Positions 1 through 7,641 of a stretch of DNA of 64,000 bases are shown here, piece after piece (the stretch's first letter is position 1; each line of letters starts with the position of its first letter). Under the pieces are notes generated by a model. It did no database searches and had not been told where the DNA came from. It was given only the letters and a program-made list of their open reading frames with translations. The DNA comes from JAMBLL01 sp964460075 (GTDB lineage Bacteria > Actinomycetota > Acidimicrobiia > Spongiisociales > UBA5794): the NCBI GenBank assembly GCA_964460075.1, contig CAYWPC010000001.1, forward strand, positions 62,001-126,000, in the 5' to 3' direction. The position numbers and the translations under genes were made by a program.

Positions 1-1
1 G

Positions 2-682
2 ACGGCTCGCAGCTTGGCCGAAGACCGTGTGAAAGGGCTGGATCTGGGTGCGGACGACTACATAACGAAGCCATTCGACCTTGAGGAGTTGATTGCCAGG
101 GTCAGGACGGTGCTCCGCAGGTCCCAGCAGATGCGAGACCTCTCACCGCTCACCGGTCTCCCAGGGAACTTCCGCATTACGGGCGAGCTGGAAGATCGGG
201 TGCGAAGGGGCGGGCCGTTTGCGCTCATCCACGCGGACCTCGACAACTTCAAGGCGTTCAATGATCACTACGGATTCATGCGAGGCGACGCTGTCATCAA
301 GTTCACTGCGAAGGTTCTTCTCCGTGCTGCAGTATCTGTAGGCGATCCAGAGGCGTTCATAGGCCATGTTGGAGGAGACGATTTTGTGGCGATCATTCGC
401 GCAACGAACATGTATCCGTTCTGCGATGAAGTGGTCGTGTCGTTCGACGACGGCATTCTCGAGCATTACGACACCGCAGACGCGCTTCAGGGCTATATCG
501 AGGTCACAGACAGGCGCGGAGAACGACACGCCTTCCCAATCTGCTCGCTATCGATGGGGGTCGCTACGACCGAGCGAAAGACACTCACGAGTGAGTGGGA
601 AGCATCCGCTGTGGCATCTGAGATGAAAGAAGTAGCCAAGCGGACACCAGGTACCAACTACCAAGTGGATCGCAGGACCTAG
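2..682 (+). CDS. Receiver-GGDEF response regulator, 3' part
   Basis: C-terminal part of a gene that begins before the window. The first ~40 residues are the end of a CheY-like receiver domain (GADDY, then the TKPF loop with the conserved Lys). The rest is a GGDEF domain: HADLDNFKAFND is the metal and substrate-binding strand, and VGGDDF replaces the canonical GG(D/E)EF active-site loop. Such proteins are response regulators that make, or merely bind, the second messenger c-di-GMP. The GGDDF variant leaves catalytic activity uncertain. The stop TAG is at 680-682, followed by an untranslated stretch leading to the FMN riboswitch of the next operon. Confidence 0.8.
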   Translation, partial: TARSLAEDRVKGLDLGADDYITKPFDLEELIARVRTVLRRSQQMRDLSPLTGLPGNFRITGELEDRVRRGGPFALIHADLDNFKAFNDHYGFMRGDAVIKFTAKVLLRAAVSVGDPEAFIGHVGGDDFVAIIRATNMYPFCDEVVVSFDDGILEHYDTADALQGYIEVTDRRGERHAFPICSLSMGVATTERKTLTSEWEASAVASEMKEVAKRTPGTNYQVDRRT

Positions 683-818
683 CGGCCTTCAGCCTGACCC
701 GAGGAACACCGAGCGACAGGAAACCGATTCGTACCATGCAAGAGGCGATCGAGTGGTATGAACAGGGCACTAACCAATCGCCATAGGTCGTCGTTCCTAC
801 TACCTTTGTGGCACATAC

Positions 819-935
819 CTCTTTCAGGGCAGGGTGCAATTCCCGACCGGCGGTGAGAGTCCGCGAACCCCACTAGGGGCCGATCCGGTGGAACTCCGGG
901 GCCGACGGTGAAAGTCCGGATGGAAGAAAGGGGAC
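819..935 (+). promoter_or_regulatory. FMN riboswitch (RFN element)
   Basis: The conserved RFN blocks are read directly: the gggcagggtg block at 827-836, the cccgaccggcggt block at 842-854, agtccgcgaa near 858, gatccggtg near 883, and the closing gacggtgaaagtccggatg segment at 904-922. It lies directly upstream of ribD, whose purine-rich ribosome binding site (gaaaggggac) overlaps the 3' end. FMN binding would therefore be expected to hide that site or terminate transcription, repressing the riboflavin operon. No clear U-tract terminator is seen, which favours translational control. Confidence 0.93.
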
Positions 936-940
936 GCTTG

Positions 941-1987
941 ATGCGTCGTGCTGTCGACAATCCACTCGACGGTGCCGTCGTGGACGAGTTGATGCGCCGT
1001 GCGCTCGCTGAGACAGTCGGCACGCACCCACATCCCAATCCACGGGTTGGTGCCATCGTTCTCTCATCGGATGGACGTGTGCTCTCTGTCGCAGCGCACA
1101 CAGGCCCTGGCCAACCTCACGCTGAGCAACTCGCGCTCGACGATGTCCCACGAGGGGACGGTCACACGATGGTCGTCACTCTCGAACCGTGCGATCACCA
1201 CGGGAGGACTCCTCCGTGCACGAACGCGATCATCGCGAAAGGCATTGCTCATGTCGTAGTCGGCTCGCTCGACCCGGACTCCCGGGTGCAGGGACGAGGC
1301 ATTGCACGGCTTCGCGACGCCGGGATCGCCGTGACGGAGAGCGGATTGAGCGAACTTGTCGAAGCAAACGACCGCGGCTACTTCCGCCATCGCCGCACGG
1401 GCAATCCCTTCGTGACGCTCAAGCTCGCCGTGACGCTCGACGGCCAAATCGCGGCGATCGACGGAACTTCCCGGTGGATCACCGGGCGAGAGGCGCGCGC
1501 CGACGCACACCAGCTACGGGCGGAACACGACGCCGTGGCCGTCGGCGCGGGAACGCTGCGTGTAGACGATCCCGAGTTGACGGTGCGCCTCACGGACTTT
1601 GAGGGCCCGCAGCCAACAGCTGTCGTCTTCAAGGGCATTGAAGATCTTCCGCCTGAGGCTCGGATCTTGAAGCGTGAGCCGATCATCGTAGAGCCAGACG
1701 GAACAGGACGAGTGAACATCCCGAGAGCGCTCCGAGAACTCGGCGACTGTGGAATTACAGCGCTTCTCATCGAAGGTGGCTCCCGGATCGCTCGTTCTTT
1801 TCTTGATGCAGGGGTAGTGGACGAGCTCGTCGTGTATGTTGGTGCGAAGCTCGCTGCGGGCACTGGACTGCCAGCGGTTGCTGGTGCCTTCTCATCGATG
1901 GATGCCGCACTCCCCGTCAGATTCACCGAAGTCGTCCAGATCGGTCCTGACATCAAGATCGTCGCCGATATGGCGGTGCCAACCTGA
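941..1987 (+). CDS. ribD: Bifunctional riboflavin deaminase/reductase RibD
   Basis: Two-domain cytosolic enzyme of riboflavin synthesis, 348 aa. The N-terminal domain deaminates the pyrimidine intermediate (zinc site H60-A-E62, with C84 and C93 in EPCDHHGRTPPC). The C-terminal domain (from about residue 140) is the NADPH-dependent reductase, recognisable by LKLAVTLDGQIA and the LLIEGGS motif. The ATG at 941 is chosen because it follows the riboswitch and its aaaggggac ribosome site. A longer GTG at 908 lies inside the riboswitch and would be untranslatable in the folded RNA. It is the first gene of ribD-ribE-ribBA-ribH and overlaps ribE by 3 nt (TGATG). Confidence 0.96.
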   Translation: MRRAVDNPLDGAVVDELMRRALAETVGTHPHPNPRVGAIVLSSDGRVLSVAAHTGPGQPHAEQLALDDVPRGDGHTMVVTLEPCDHHGRTPPCTNAIIAKGIAHVVVGSLDPDSRVQGRGIARLRDAGIAVTESGLSELVEANDRGYFRHRRTGNPFVTLKLAVTLDGQIAAIDGTSRWITGREARADAHQLRAEHDAVAVGAGTLRVDDPELTVRLTDFEGPQPTAVVFKGIEDLPPEARILKREPIIVEPDGTGRVNIPRALRELGDCGITALLIEGGSRIARSFLDAGVVDELVVYVGAKLAAGTGLPAVAGAFSSMDAALPVRFTEVVQIGPDIKIVADMAVPT

Positions 1988-2595
1988 TGTTCACAGGGAT
2001 CATCACCGAGATGGGAACGATCCGATCGCTCAGTAACGCCGATCGCGGTCGACACATCACCGTTCAGGCGGTCGGAACGCTCAGCGGTCTCGATCACGGA
2101 GATTCTGTGGCGTTGAATGGCGTCTGCTTGACGGTGATCGACCGCAGCGAGGAAACCTTCACTGTTCACGCCGTAGAAGAAACGCTCGCCCGCACCACCC
2201 TGGGAGCCCTCGAAAAGGGGTCACATGTCAACCTCGAGCGTCCTATGCCCGCCGACGGACGATTCGACGGTCATGTGGTTCAAGGGCACGTCGACGGAGT
2301 GGGGACCGTTCAATCGTTCAACGAGGAAGGTGGAGCGGCGAGACTCCGGATCGGACTCACCTCTGAGCTCGCTCGCTATGTCGTCGAGAAGGGATCGGTC
2401 ACGGTTGATGGCACCAGCCTCACAGTCACGGGCGTAAGCAACCTCGACGCCGACGAATCCTGGTTCGAGATCGTGCTCATTCCGCACACTCGCAACGCCA
2501 CGTTGTTTTCAGAGACTCGTCTCGGCACGAAGGTGAACCTAGAAGTCGACGTGATCGCGAAGTATGTAGAGCGCATGATGGGACTGTGCCAATGA
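1987..2595 (+). CDS. ribE: Riboflavin synthase alpha subunit
   Basis: Converts two molecules of dimethylribityllumazine to riboflavin plus the pyrimidine. The 202-aa length fits the family. The characteristic start MFTGIITEMG and the two internally repeated lumazine-binding barrels are visible: the first contains LNGVCLTV and FTVHAVEETL, the second VDGTSLTV and FEIVLIPHT. The start overlaps the ribD stop (TGATG) and the end overlaps ribBA (ATGA), so translation is coupled along the operon. Confidence 0.96.
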   Translation: MFTGIITEMGTIRSLSNADRGRHITVQAVGTLSGLDHGDSVALNGVCLTVIDRSEETFTVHAVEETLARTTLGALEKGSHVNLERPMPADGRFDGHVVQGHVDGVGTVQSFNEEGGAARLRIGLTSELARYVVEKGSVTVDGTSLTVTGVSNLDADESWFEIVLIPHTRNATLFSETRLGTKVNLEVDVIAKYVERMMGLCQ

Positions 2596-3812
2596 AGCTC
2601 GCGACCGTTCCAGAGGCACTCGCTGCGATGCGAAGCGGGGAATTCGTTCTCGTCGTAGACAACGAAGATCGCGAGAACGAAGGCGATCTCATCATCGCAG
2701 CCGAGAAGGTGACAGCGGCCAAGATCGCATTCATGGTCAGATATACATCGGGGCTGATATGTCTCCCGACAACACCGGAACGTCTCGACGAGCTCGACCT
2801 TCCTCTCATGGTGATCGACAACACCGAGGCACACAAGACCGCCTTTACGGTCTCGATCGACTACCTGAAGGGAACCACCACGGGGATATCTGCAGCCGAT
2901 CGAGCGCGGACAATCAATGCCGTGGTCGATGTGGGGAGTAAGCCCTCTGACTTTTCGCGGCCAGGGCACATTTTTCCTCTGCGCTATCAAGCAGGCGGCG
3001 TCCTGTCCCGCCAAGGACATACAGAGGCTGCGGTCGACCTTGCTCGTCTCGCAGGCCTCTATCCGGCTGGCGTGCTCTGTGAGATTGTCAACGACGACGG
3101 CTCGATGATGCGTGGCGAGGCCCTGTCGGCCTTCGCACAGGAGCACGGTCTCGTGATGATCTCGATCGACGATCTGGTTGCATACCGCTGGAAGACGGAA
3201 GTGCTCGTCACACGCGAATCGCGAGCAGCGCTTCCGACGAGCTTCGGGGAGTTCTCACTCATCGGATATCGAGCCCAAACCGACGACAGCGCACACGTTG
3301 CGTTGACGATGGGCAACCTGCTTGGCAAGGAGAACGTGCTCGTGCGAGTGCACTCCGTCTGTCTCACGGGCGATGTGTTCGGTTCGCTGCGCTGCGACTG
3401 TGGGCCACAATTGACGGAAGCAATGCGCCTGATTGCGGAAGCTGGCGAAGGCGTCATCGTCTACAACACCGCCCACGAAGGCAGGGGCATTGGCATACTC
3501 GACAAGATCGCCGCGTACGACCTCCAGGAACAAGGTCTCGACACTGTCGATGCGAACAGGCAGATTGGGCACGCTGATGACGCTCGTCACTACGGTGTCG
3601 ATGCCCAAATTCTCCACGACCTGAAGATCACGTCCATTCGGCTCTTGACGAACAATCCAGACAAGATCGACCAGTTGAAGCGGTATGGCGTGGAGGTCGT
3701 GAACCGAGAACCCATATGGGTCGGCGAGACCGAGGAGAACCGCAAGTATCTCAATACCAAGGCGCAGCGAATGGGTCACATAGTTGAAGGGGCAGCACGT
3801 GCAGATCGATGA
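2592..3812 (+). CDS. ribBA: Bifunctional DHBP synthase / GTP cyclohydrolase II
   Basis: Supplies both precursors of riboflavin. The N-terminal ~200 residues are 3,4-dihydroxy-2-butanone-4-phosphate synthase (acidic metal-binding DNEDRENEGDL at residues 23-33). The C-terminal half is GTP cyclohydrolase II, with zinc cysteines in CLTGDVFGSLRCDCGPQ around residue 257 and the EGRGIGI loop. The ATG at 2592 forms an ATGA overlap with the ribE stop. A GTG two codons earlier is possible but less likely. The protein is 406 aa, normal for actinobacterial fusions. Confidence 0.96.
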   Translation: MKLATVPEALAAMRSGEFVLVVDNEDRENEGDLIIAAEKVTAAKIAFMVRYTSGLICLPTTPERLDELDLPLMVIDNTEAHKTAFTVSIDYLKGTTTGISAADRARTINAVVDVGSKPSDFSRPGHIFPLRYQAGGVLSRQGHTEAAVDLARLAGLYPAGVLCEIVNDDGSMMRGEALSAFAQEHGLVMISIDDLVAYRWKTEVLVTRESRAALPTSFGEFSLIGYRAQTDDSAHVALTMGNLLGKENVLVRVHSVCLTGDVFGSLRCDCGPQLTEAMRLIAEAGEGVIVYNTAHEGRGIGILDKIAAYDLQEQGLDTVDANRQIGHADDARHYGVDAQILHDLKITSIRLLTNNPDKIDQLKRYGVEVVNREPIWVGETEENRKYLNTKAQRMGHIVEGAARADR

Positions 3813-4278
3813 TCACGATCCGCCAGGGTTCGTGTCGGCTGCTGGTCTCCGCATCGGTGTCGTCACAGCCGTGTTCAACGACGCGATCACTCGCGGCCTC
3901 AAGCAGGGAGCCCTCGCCTACCTCGAAGAAGCCGGTGCGACCGGCGTGCTCGTCGTCGAGGCTGCTGGGGCGTTCGAGCTTCCCCTGGTAGCCCAGGCGA
4001 TCGCTACATCTGGTTACGACGCTGTGGTGTGTCTGGGTGCAGTGGTCGAGGGCGATACCGACCACTACGAGCATGTAGCCCACCGGGCGTCCGAAGGCCT
4101 CATGCGCGTTCAGCTCGACACCGGTGTACCCGTCGCGTTCGGCATTCTCACCGTACGCGACGTGGAGGCTGCCCTCGTTCGCGCCAAGCCGGGGCCACAC
4201 AATAAGGGGAGAGAGGCCGCTCGTGCCGCGGTCTTGACCGCCAGAACTCTCAGGGAGATTGACACGGTGTCTCGCTGA
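3799..4278 (+). CDS. ribH: 6,7-dimethyl-8-ribityllumazine synthase
   Basis: Last rib-operon gene. It condenses the ribBA and ribD products into lumazine and normally assembles as an icosahedral or pentameric shell. The family pattern is clear: RIGVVTAVFND near the N-terminus, AGAFELPLVAQAI, the CLGAVVEGDTDHYEHV active-site segment with its catalytic His, and PVAFGILTV. GTG 3799 is chosen because a gaagggg ribosome site sits 6 nt upstream and the codon overlaps the end of ribBA. A TTG at 3784 would add five residues. Length is 159 aa. Confidence 0.94.
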   Translation: MQIDDHDPPGFVSAAGLRIGVVTAVFNDAITRGLKQGALAYLEEAGATGVLVVEAAGAFELPLVAQAIATSGYDAVVCLGAVVEGDTDHYEHVAHRASEGLMRVQLDTGVPVAFGILTVRDVEAALVRAKPGPHNKGREAARAAVLTARTLREIDTVSR

Positions 4279-4435
4279 GGCGTGGCTGGCGCACGAGTAG
4301 CGGCCATGTATCCGTTACCATTGGCTCACAAACGACGCAAGAGGAGGCGCCTGCTTCCCACCTTTCCACCGCTGTGAGGTGCGATAGGTCGAACGTTCGG
4401 CAGCGTACGTCGCGCTGCTTTCGCTCGTGTAGGCC

Positions 4436-4476
4436 ACCTCCCCAGTCGAAACCACGGATCAGGAGGTACTCCCATC
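4436..4476 (+). promoter_or_regulatory. infC translation start region with sequestrable SD
   Basis: A near-perfect Shine-Dalgarno (aggaggt, 4461-4467) stands 6 nt before an ATC triplet (4474-4476) that opens the IF3 reading frame. The hexamer acctcc at 4436-4441 is exactly complementary to ggaggt at 4462-4467, with a 20-nt loop, so the RNA can fold to hide the ribosome site. A second ggagg at 4343-4347 could compete for the same acctcc. This suggests translational control of infC; it is inference from base pairing only. Confidence 0.5.
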
Positions 4477-5019
4477 GCGGAGCCAAGGGTGAACGAACGA
4501 ATCCGCGTCAAGCGAGTGCGACTCATCGCGCCCGATGGCGGACAGATCGGCGAGAAAGACATCGACGAAGCCCGTTGGCTCGCCGCTCAACTGGGCCTCG
4601 ACCTCGTAGAGGTCGCGCCAGATGCGAGGCCCCCTGTCGTGCGGATGATGGACTATGGCAAGTACAAGTACGACCAGTCCGTCAAAGCTCGCGAAGCCCG
4701 CAAGAATCAGACGCGTACCGTTATCAAGGAAGTTCAATTTCGACCAAAGATCGGTGCAAGCGATTACGAGGTGAAGCGCAAGAGAGTGCTGAAGTTCCTC
4801 AGGCAGGGCGACAAGGTCAAGTGCACGATGCGGTTTCGAGGTCGCGAGGTAGCGCACCCGGAACTTGGGCGGAACATCCTCCAGCGGCTCTACGAAGACG
4901 TCGAGGATTACGCGGAGATCGAAGCGATGCCCCGTCTCGACGGGCGGAACATGACCATGGTCCTCGCAGCAGCGAAGGGTCTTCCCTCAGAGACGACAAC
5001 TGAGACAGACGACGAGTAG
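4474..5019 (+). CDS. infC: Translation initiation factor IF-3, AUC start
   Basis: IF3 binds the 30S subunit and rejects non-canonical initiation. Read from ATC 4474 the protein begins (M)AEPRVNERIRV, matching the family start (S-E-P-R-I-N-E-R-I-R). The next usual codon, GTG 4489, loses five conserved residues and lies 21 nt from the strong SD, so AUC is preferred. Rare AUU or AUC starts on infC are known in other bacteria and allow IF3 to limit its own synthesis. N-domain YGKYKYDQ and C-domain KEVQFRPKIG are intact; length 181 aa. It heads the conserved infC-rpmI-rplT operon. Confidence 0.93.
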   Translation: MAEPRVNERIRVKRVRLIAPDGGQIGEKDIDEARWLAAQLGLDLVEVAPDARPPVVRMMDYGKYKYDQSVKAREARKNQTRTVIKEVQFRPKIGASDYEVKRKRVLKFLRQGDKVKCTMRFRGREVAHPELGRNILQRLYEDVEDYAEIEAMPRLDGRNMTMVLAAAKGLPSETTTETDDE

Positions 5020-5055
5020 CCAGCACGGCTCGCGTCTGGATGACAGGAGAACACT

Positions 5056-5250
5056 GTGCCGAAGATGAAAACGCACAAGGGTGCCGCGAAGCGCTTCAAG
5101 CGCTCAGGCAGTGGAAAGATCCGGACCAGGAAAGCCTGGCACGGCCACAACCGTAACAAGAAGAGCTCGGCGCGGTGGCGCCGCACCAAAGGCACCGGAA
5201 CGCTCAGCGGTGGCGACGCGAAGCGTGTCGACCGTCTGCTTGGGAAATAG
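5056..5250 (+). CDS. rpmI: 50S ribosomal protein L35
   Basis: Small basic protein of 64 aa that ends up buried in the large ribosomal subunit. The start MPKMKTHKGAAKRFK and the central HNRNKKS / ARWRR segment are diagnostic of bL35. It begins with GTG 5056 behind an aggaga ribosome site. It lies 36 nt after infC and 9 nt before rplT, in the universal gene order. Confidence 0.97.
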   Translation: MPKMKTHKGAAKRFKRSGSGKIRTRKAWHGHNRNKKSSARWRRTKGTGTLSGGDAKRVDRLLGK

Positions 5251-5259
5251 GAGGCAGCC

Positions 5260-5619
5260 ATGGCTCGTGTAAAGCGATCTGTGAACGCGCGGAAGAAGCG
5301 CAAAAAGGTAATGGACCGGGCCTCCGGATACACCGGGGCTCGGAGTCGACGCTATCGCACTGCTCGCGAGCAGGTCATGCACGCGATGCAGGATTCGTAC
5401 GATCATCGTCGTGCGCGCAAAGGCCAGTTCAGGCGGCTGTGGATCCAACGCATCAACGCCGCTGCGCGTATGAATGGAACCACGTATTCACGACTCATGG
5501 CTGGGCTCAAGGCCGCAGACATCGAAGTGGACCGCAAGATGCTCGCAGAGATGGCGGTGAGCGATCCCGACGCCTTCCGTTCTCTCGTTGAGGTGGCCTC
5601 GGCTGCATCAAGCGACTGA
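5260..5619 (+). CDS. rplT: 50S ribosomal protein L20
   Basis: rRNA-binding assembly protein of the 50S subunit, 119 aa. The N-terminal basic tail (MARVKRSVNARKKRKK) and the WIQRINAAAR and LMAGLKAADIEVDRK motifs are the standard uL20/bL20 signature. The ribosome site ggaggcagcc precedes ATG 5260. In other bacteria L20 represses its operon by binding the mRNA. No L20-specific leader could be recognised here by eye. Confidence 0.97.
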   Translation: MARVKRSVNARKKRKKVMDRASGYTGARSRRYRTAREQVMHAMQDSYDHRRARKGQFRRLWIQRINAAARMNGTTYSRLMAGLKAADIEVDRKMLAEMAVSDPDAFRSLVEVASAASSD

Positions 5620-5627
5620 CCTTTGGC

Positions 5628-5673
5628 GTCTGGCGTAGATATCGGCAATATGTTGCGGGAATCTACGCCAGAC
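5628..5673 (+). repeat. 13-bp perfect inverted repeat between rplT and trmH-type gene
   Basis: gtctggcgtagat at 5628-5640 is exactly complementary to atctacgccagac at 5661-5673, separated by 20 nt. As RNA this is a stable hairpin just past the L20 stop, but no U-tract follows, so it is not a textbook terminator. As DNA it is an operator-like dyad flanking a possible -10 (tatgtt, 5649-5654). It could also be an mRNA 3'-end or processing structure. Confidence 0.6.
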
Positions 5674-5687
5674 ACCTACGGGGTGCG

Positions 5688-6425
5688 ATGAACGATATCA
5701 TCACGGCCACAACGAACGCCCACATCAGGGCGTGCCGTGCACTGCACCGCTCGAAAGGGCGCAAAGCGAGCAACCAGACGCTCATCGAAGGGCCGACGGT
5801 CTTCGCAGAATTTCTCGGAGCCGGTGTGTTGCCGACTGCCGTGTACTGCACACCAGACGACACGGTGAGCATTCGGGCATGCACCGAACGTAGCATCAGA
5901 TTCTGGCTCGTCTCTCGAGATGCGCTCGGAGCGGCGTCCGACACCATCACTGCCCAAAGTCCCGTCGCCATCATCGACGTTCCAAAGGCCCTTCCTCTCA
6001 GGTCAACCAATACGGTCGTGCTCGTCGATATTGCCGATCCGGGCAATGTGGGAACGATCATCCGGAGTGCCGCCGCGTTCGGATGGGATGTGGCGCACAC
6101 AACGAACACCGCTGACCTATGGGCACCAAAAACCCTGCGCGCGGCCGTCGGTGGTCACACGAGAACACGCATCGTGCATCTCGCGGAGCCACTGCGCGAC
6201 CTTGCCCGCACCGGTCTCGCGTCGGTCTCATCAGTCGTAACGGGCGGCGATCCACCACGACGTGGATCAGATCCAGTTGCCCTCCTCATCGGTTCCGAAG
6301 CACACGGCCTCCCTCGATGGGCACGCGAGAGCGCAACCGCTAACTTCTCGATTCCCATGGCGAGCGGATCCGAGTCCCTCAATGCCGCGGTGGCCGCATC
6401 GATCCTGATGTACACCCTCTCGTAG
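5688..6425 (+). CDS. TrmH/SpoU-family RNA 2'-O-ribose methyltransferase
   Basis: SPOUT-fold enzyme that methylates a ribose 2'-OH in rRNA or tRNA using S-adenosylmethionine. The C-terminal domain shows the three SpoU motifs: DIADPGNVGTIIRSAAAFG, LLIGSEAHGLP and FSIPMASGSESLNAAVAASILMY, which together form the deep-trefoil knot. The N-terminal ~90 residues are the L30e-like RNA-binding domain (LIEGPTVFAEFL). It sits between the ribosomal-protein operon and pheS, a common actinobacterial arrangement. The exact target nucleotide cannot be told from sequence. Length is 245 aa. Confidence 0.9.
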   Translation: MNDIITATTNAHIRACRALHRSKGRKASNQTLIEGPTVFAEFLGAGVLPTAVYCTPDDTVSIRACTERSIRFWLVSRDALGAASDTITAQSPVAIIDVPKALPLRSTNTVVLVDIADPGNVGTIIRSAAAFGWDVAHTTNTADLWAPKTLRAAVGGHTRTRIVHLAEPLRDLARTGLASVSSVVTGGDPPRRGSDPVALLIGSEAHGLPRWARESATANFSIPMASGSESLNAAVAASILMYTLS

Positions 6426-6449
6426 TGGTGCGACATGTCGGATCTCTGA

Positions 6450-6455
6450 TACCCT
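6450..6455 (+). promoter_or_regulatory. -10 element for pheS leader transcript
   Basis: TACCCT hexamer placed 7 nt before the ATG of the short open frame at 6463. That spacing would make the transcript start at the A of the ATG (leaderless). No good -35 is seen. Confidence 0.5.
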
Positions 6456-6462
6456 GGACGGC

Positions 6463-6522
6463 ATGAAGAACCTGCGTTGGGATAACGGATCGTTTACGGG
6501 CACGATTGCCCGGAGTTCCTGA
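6463..6522 (+). CDS. Putative 19-aa leader peptide upstream of pheS
   Basis: Short frame MKNLRWDNGSFTGTIARSS that opens exactly where a leaderless transcript from TACCCT (6450-6455) would begin and closes before an attenuator-like hairpin. It contains one Phe codon (ttt), so ribosome stalling on phenylalanine starvation is conceivable, although classical attenuators carry runs of the regulatory codon. No match to a named leader family is claimed. Evidence is position plus the competing stems described separately. Confidence 0.4.
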   Translation: MKNLRWDNGSFTGTIARSS

Positions 6523-6578
6523 CGCTGCACACCCTCACCAACACGGAACCCGGAGCCACCGTCCGGGCTTCTGTTTCC
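6508..6578 (+). terminator. Attenuator-like alternative hairpins before pheS
   Basis: cccgga (6549-6554) and tccggg (6562-6567) form a tight GC stem with a 7-nt loop followed by a pyrimidine-rich ttctgtttccc tract, resembling a weak intrinsic terminator. An upstream copy, gcccgga (6508-6514), can pair with the same tccgggc (6562-6568). Two mutually exclusive structures are therefore possible, with the upstream copy overlapping the end of the putative leader peptide. Confidence 0.4.
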
Positions 6579-6609
6579 CTGGCGTGGCACCACCAAAGGA
6601 GCTACAGCT

Positions 6610-7641
6610 ATGCCGCCGCTCACTAGCATTGCAACCTCAATGGATGCCCTCAAAACACTCCTGGAAGGCGCGCCGAGCGCTATCGAAACGACAACCTCTC
6701 TTGCAGACCTCGCCGATTTCGAGAGCAGGACACTCGGTCGCGGCTCGCTCATCGCACAAGCCCGCAAGGCTCTCGGCACCATCGAAGACATCGACACTCG
6801 CCGGGAGACAGGTAGGTCGATCAACGAGATCGCCTCCAAACTCACGTCGTTGATCGAGGCCCAGAGGTGCGTGCTCGATGCCGAGGAGCAATCAAGAACG
6901 CTCGCCGGTGAGCGCCTTGACGTGACGCTTCCCGGCAGGATGCCACGTGCGGGAACCCGACACCTCATCACACAGACGATCGATGAGATCGTCGATATCT
7001 TTGTCGGTCTCGGATACAGCGTCGCGTCGGGACCTGAGGCAGAGACCGAGTTCTACAACTTCACCGCGTTGAACATCCCTGCAACACACCCAACGCGCCT
7101 AGAGAGCGACACGCTCTACCTCGACTACGGAGCAACAGAAGAAGATGTTCTGTTGCGTACGCACACTTCGCCCATGCAGGCGCGATTCATGGAGAAGCAC
7201 GATCCTCCGGTCTACATCATCGTGCCAGGCAAGGTGTTCAGGGCCGACGTTGTTGACGCGACCCATTCACCGGTGTTTCACCAAATCGAAGGGCTTGCCG
7301 TCGATGAAGCAATTACGTTTGGCGATCTGAAAGGCACGCTCGCCTCGTTCGCGAGGCAGTTCTTCGGGCCCAACACGAAGGTGAAGTTCATACCTCACTA
7401 TTTCCCATTCACCGAGCCGTCCGCCGAGATGCACGCCTACACAAACGGACGCTGGCTGGAGCTCCTTGGGTGCGGCATGGTGAATCCTGCGGTGTTCGAA
7501 CACGTCGGATACGACCCAGAGAAGGTATCAGGCTTTGCCTTCGGCATGGGAGCAGAACGCATGGCCATGGTTCGGCACGGCATAACGGACATGCGGGCCT
7601 TGTTCGATCCGGACCAGAGAATCTTGGAGCAGTACCGATGA
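6610..7641 (+). CDS. pheS: Phenylalanyl-tRNA synthetase alpha subunit
   Basis: Catalytic subunit of the heterotetrameric PheRS that charges tRNA-Phe. The N-terminal ~90 residues are the coiled-coil tRNA-binding arm. The class II core follows, with the PGRMPRAGTRHLI entry, the motif-2 region around VPGKVFRADVVDATHSPVFHQ, FTEPSAEM, and motif 3 FAFGMGAERMAM. Length is 343 aa, as expected. ATG 6610 has an aaaggag ribosome site. It overlaps pheT by 4 nt (ATGA). Confidence 0.97.
   Translation: MPPLTSIATSMDALKTLLEGAPSAIETTTSLADLADFESRTLGRGSLIAQARKALGTIEDIDTRRETGRSINEIASKLTSLIEAQRCVLDAEEQSRTLAGERLDVTLPGRMPRAGTRHLITQTIDEIVDIFVGLGYSVASGPEAETEFYNFTALNIPATHPTRLESDTLYLDYGATEEDVLLRTHTSPMQARFMEKHDPPVYIIVPGKVFRADVVDATHSPVFHQIEGLAVDEAITFGDLKGTLASFARQFFGPNTKVKFIPHYFPFTEPSAEMHAYTNGRWLELLGCGMVNPAVFEHVGYDPEKVSGFAFGMGAERMAMVRHGITDMRALFDPDQRILEQYR

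Noticed and set aside
4306..4377. 23-codon frame (MYPLPLAHKRRKRRR...) in the infC leader
   Set aside because: A likely -10 (taccat, 4316-4321) lies inside it, so it would not be transcribed from there; no ribosome site; treated as chance.
6463..6609. T-box riboswitch in front of pheS
   Set aside because: A ggcgtggcaccacc stretch loosely recalls the T-box sequence, but no Stem I with a Phe specifier or proper antiterminator could be built.
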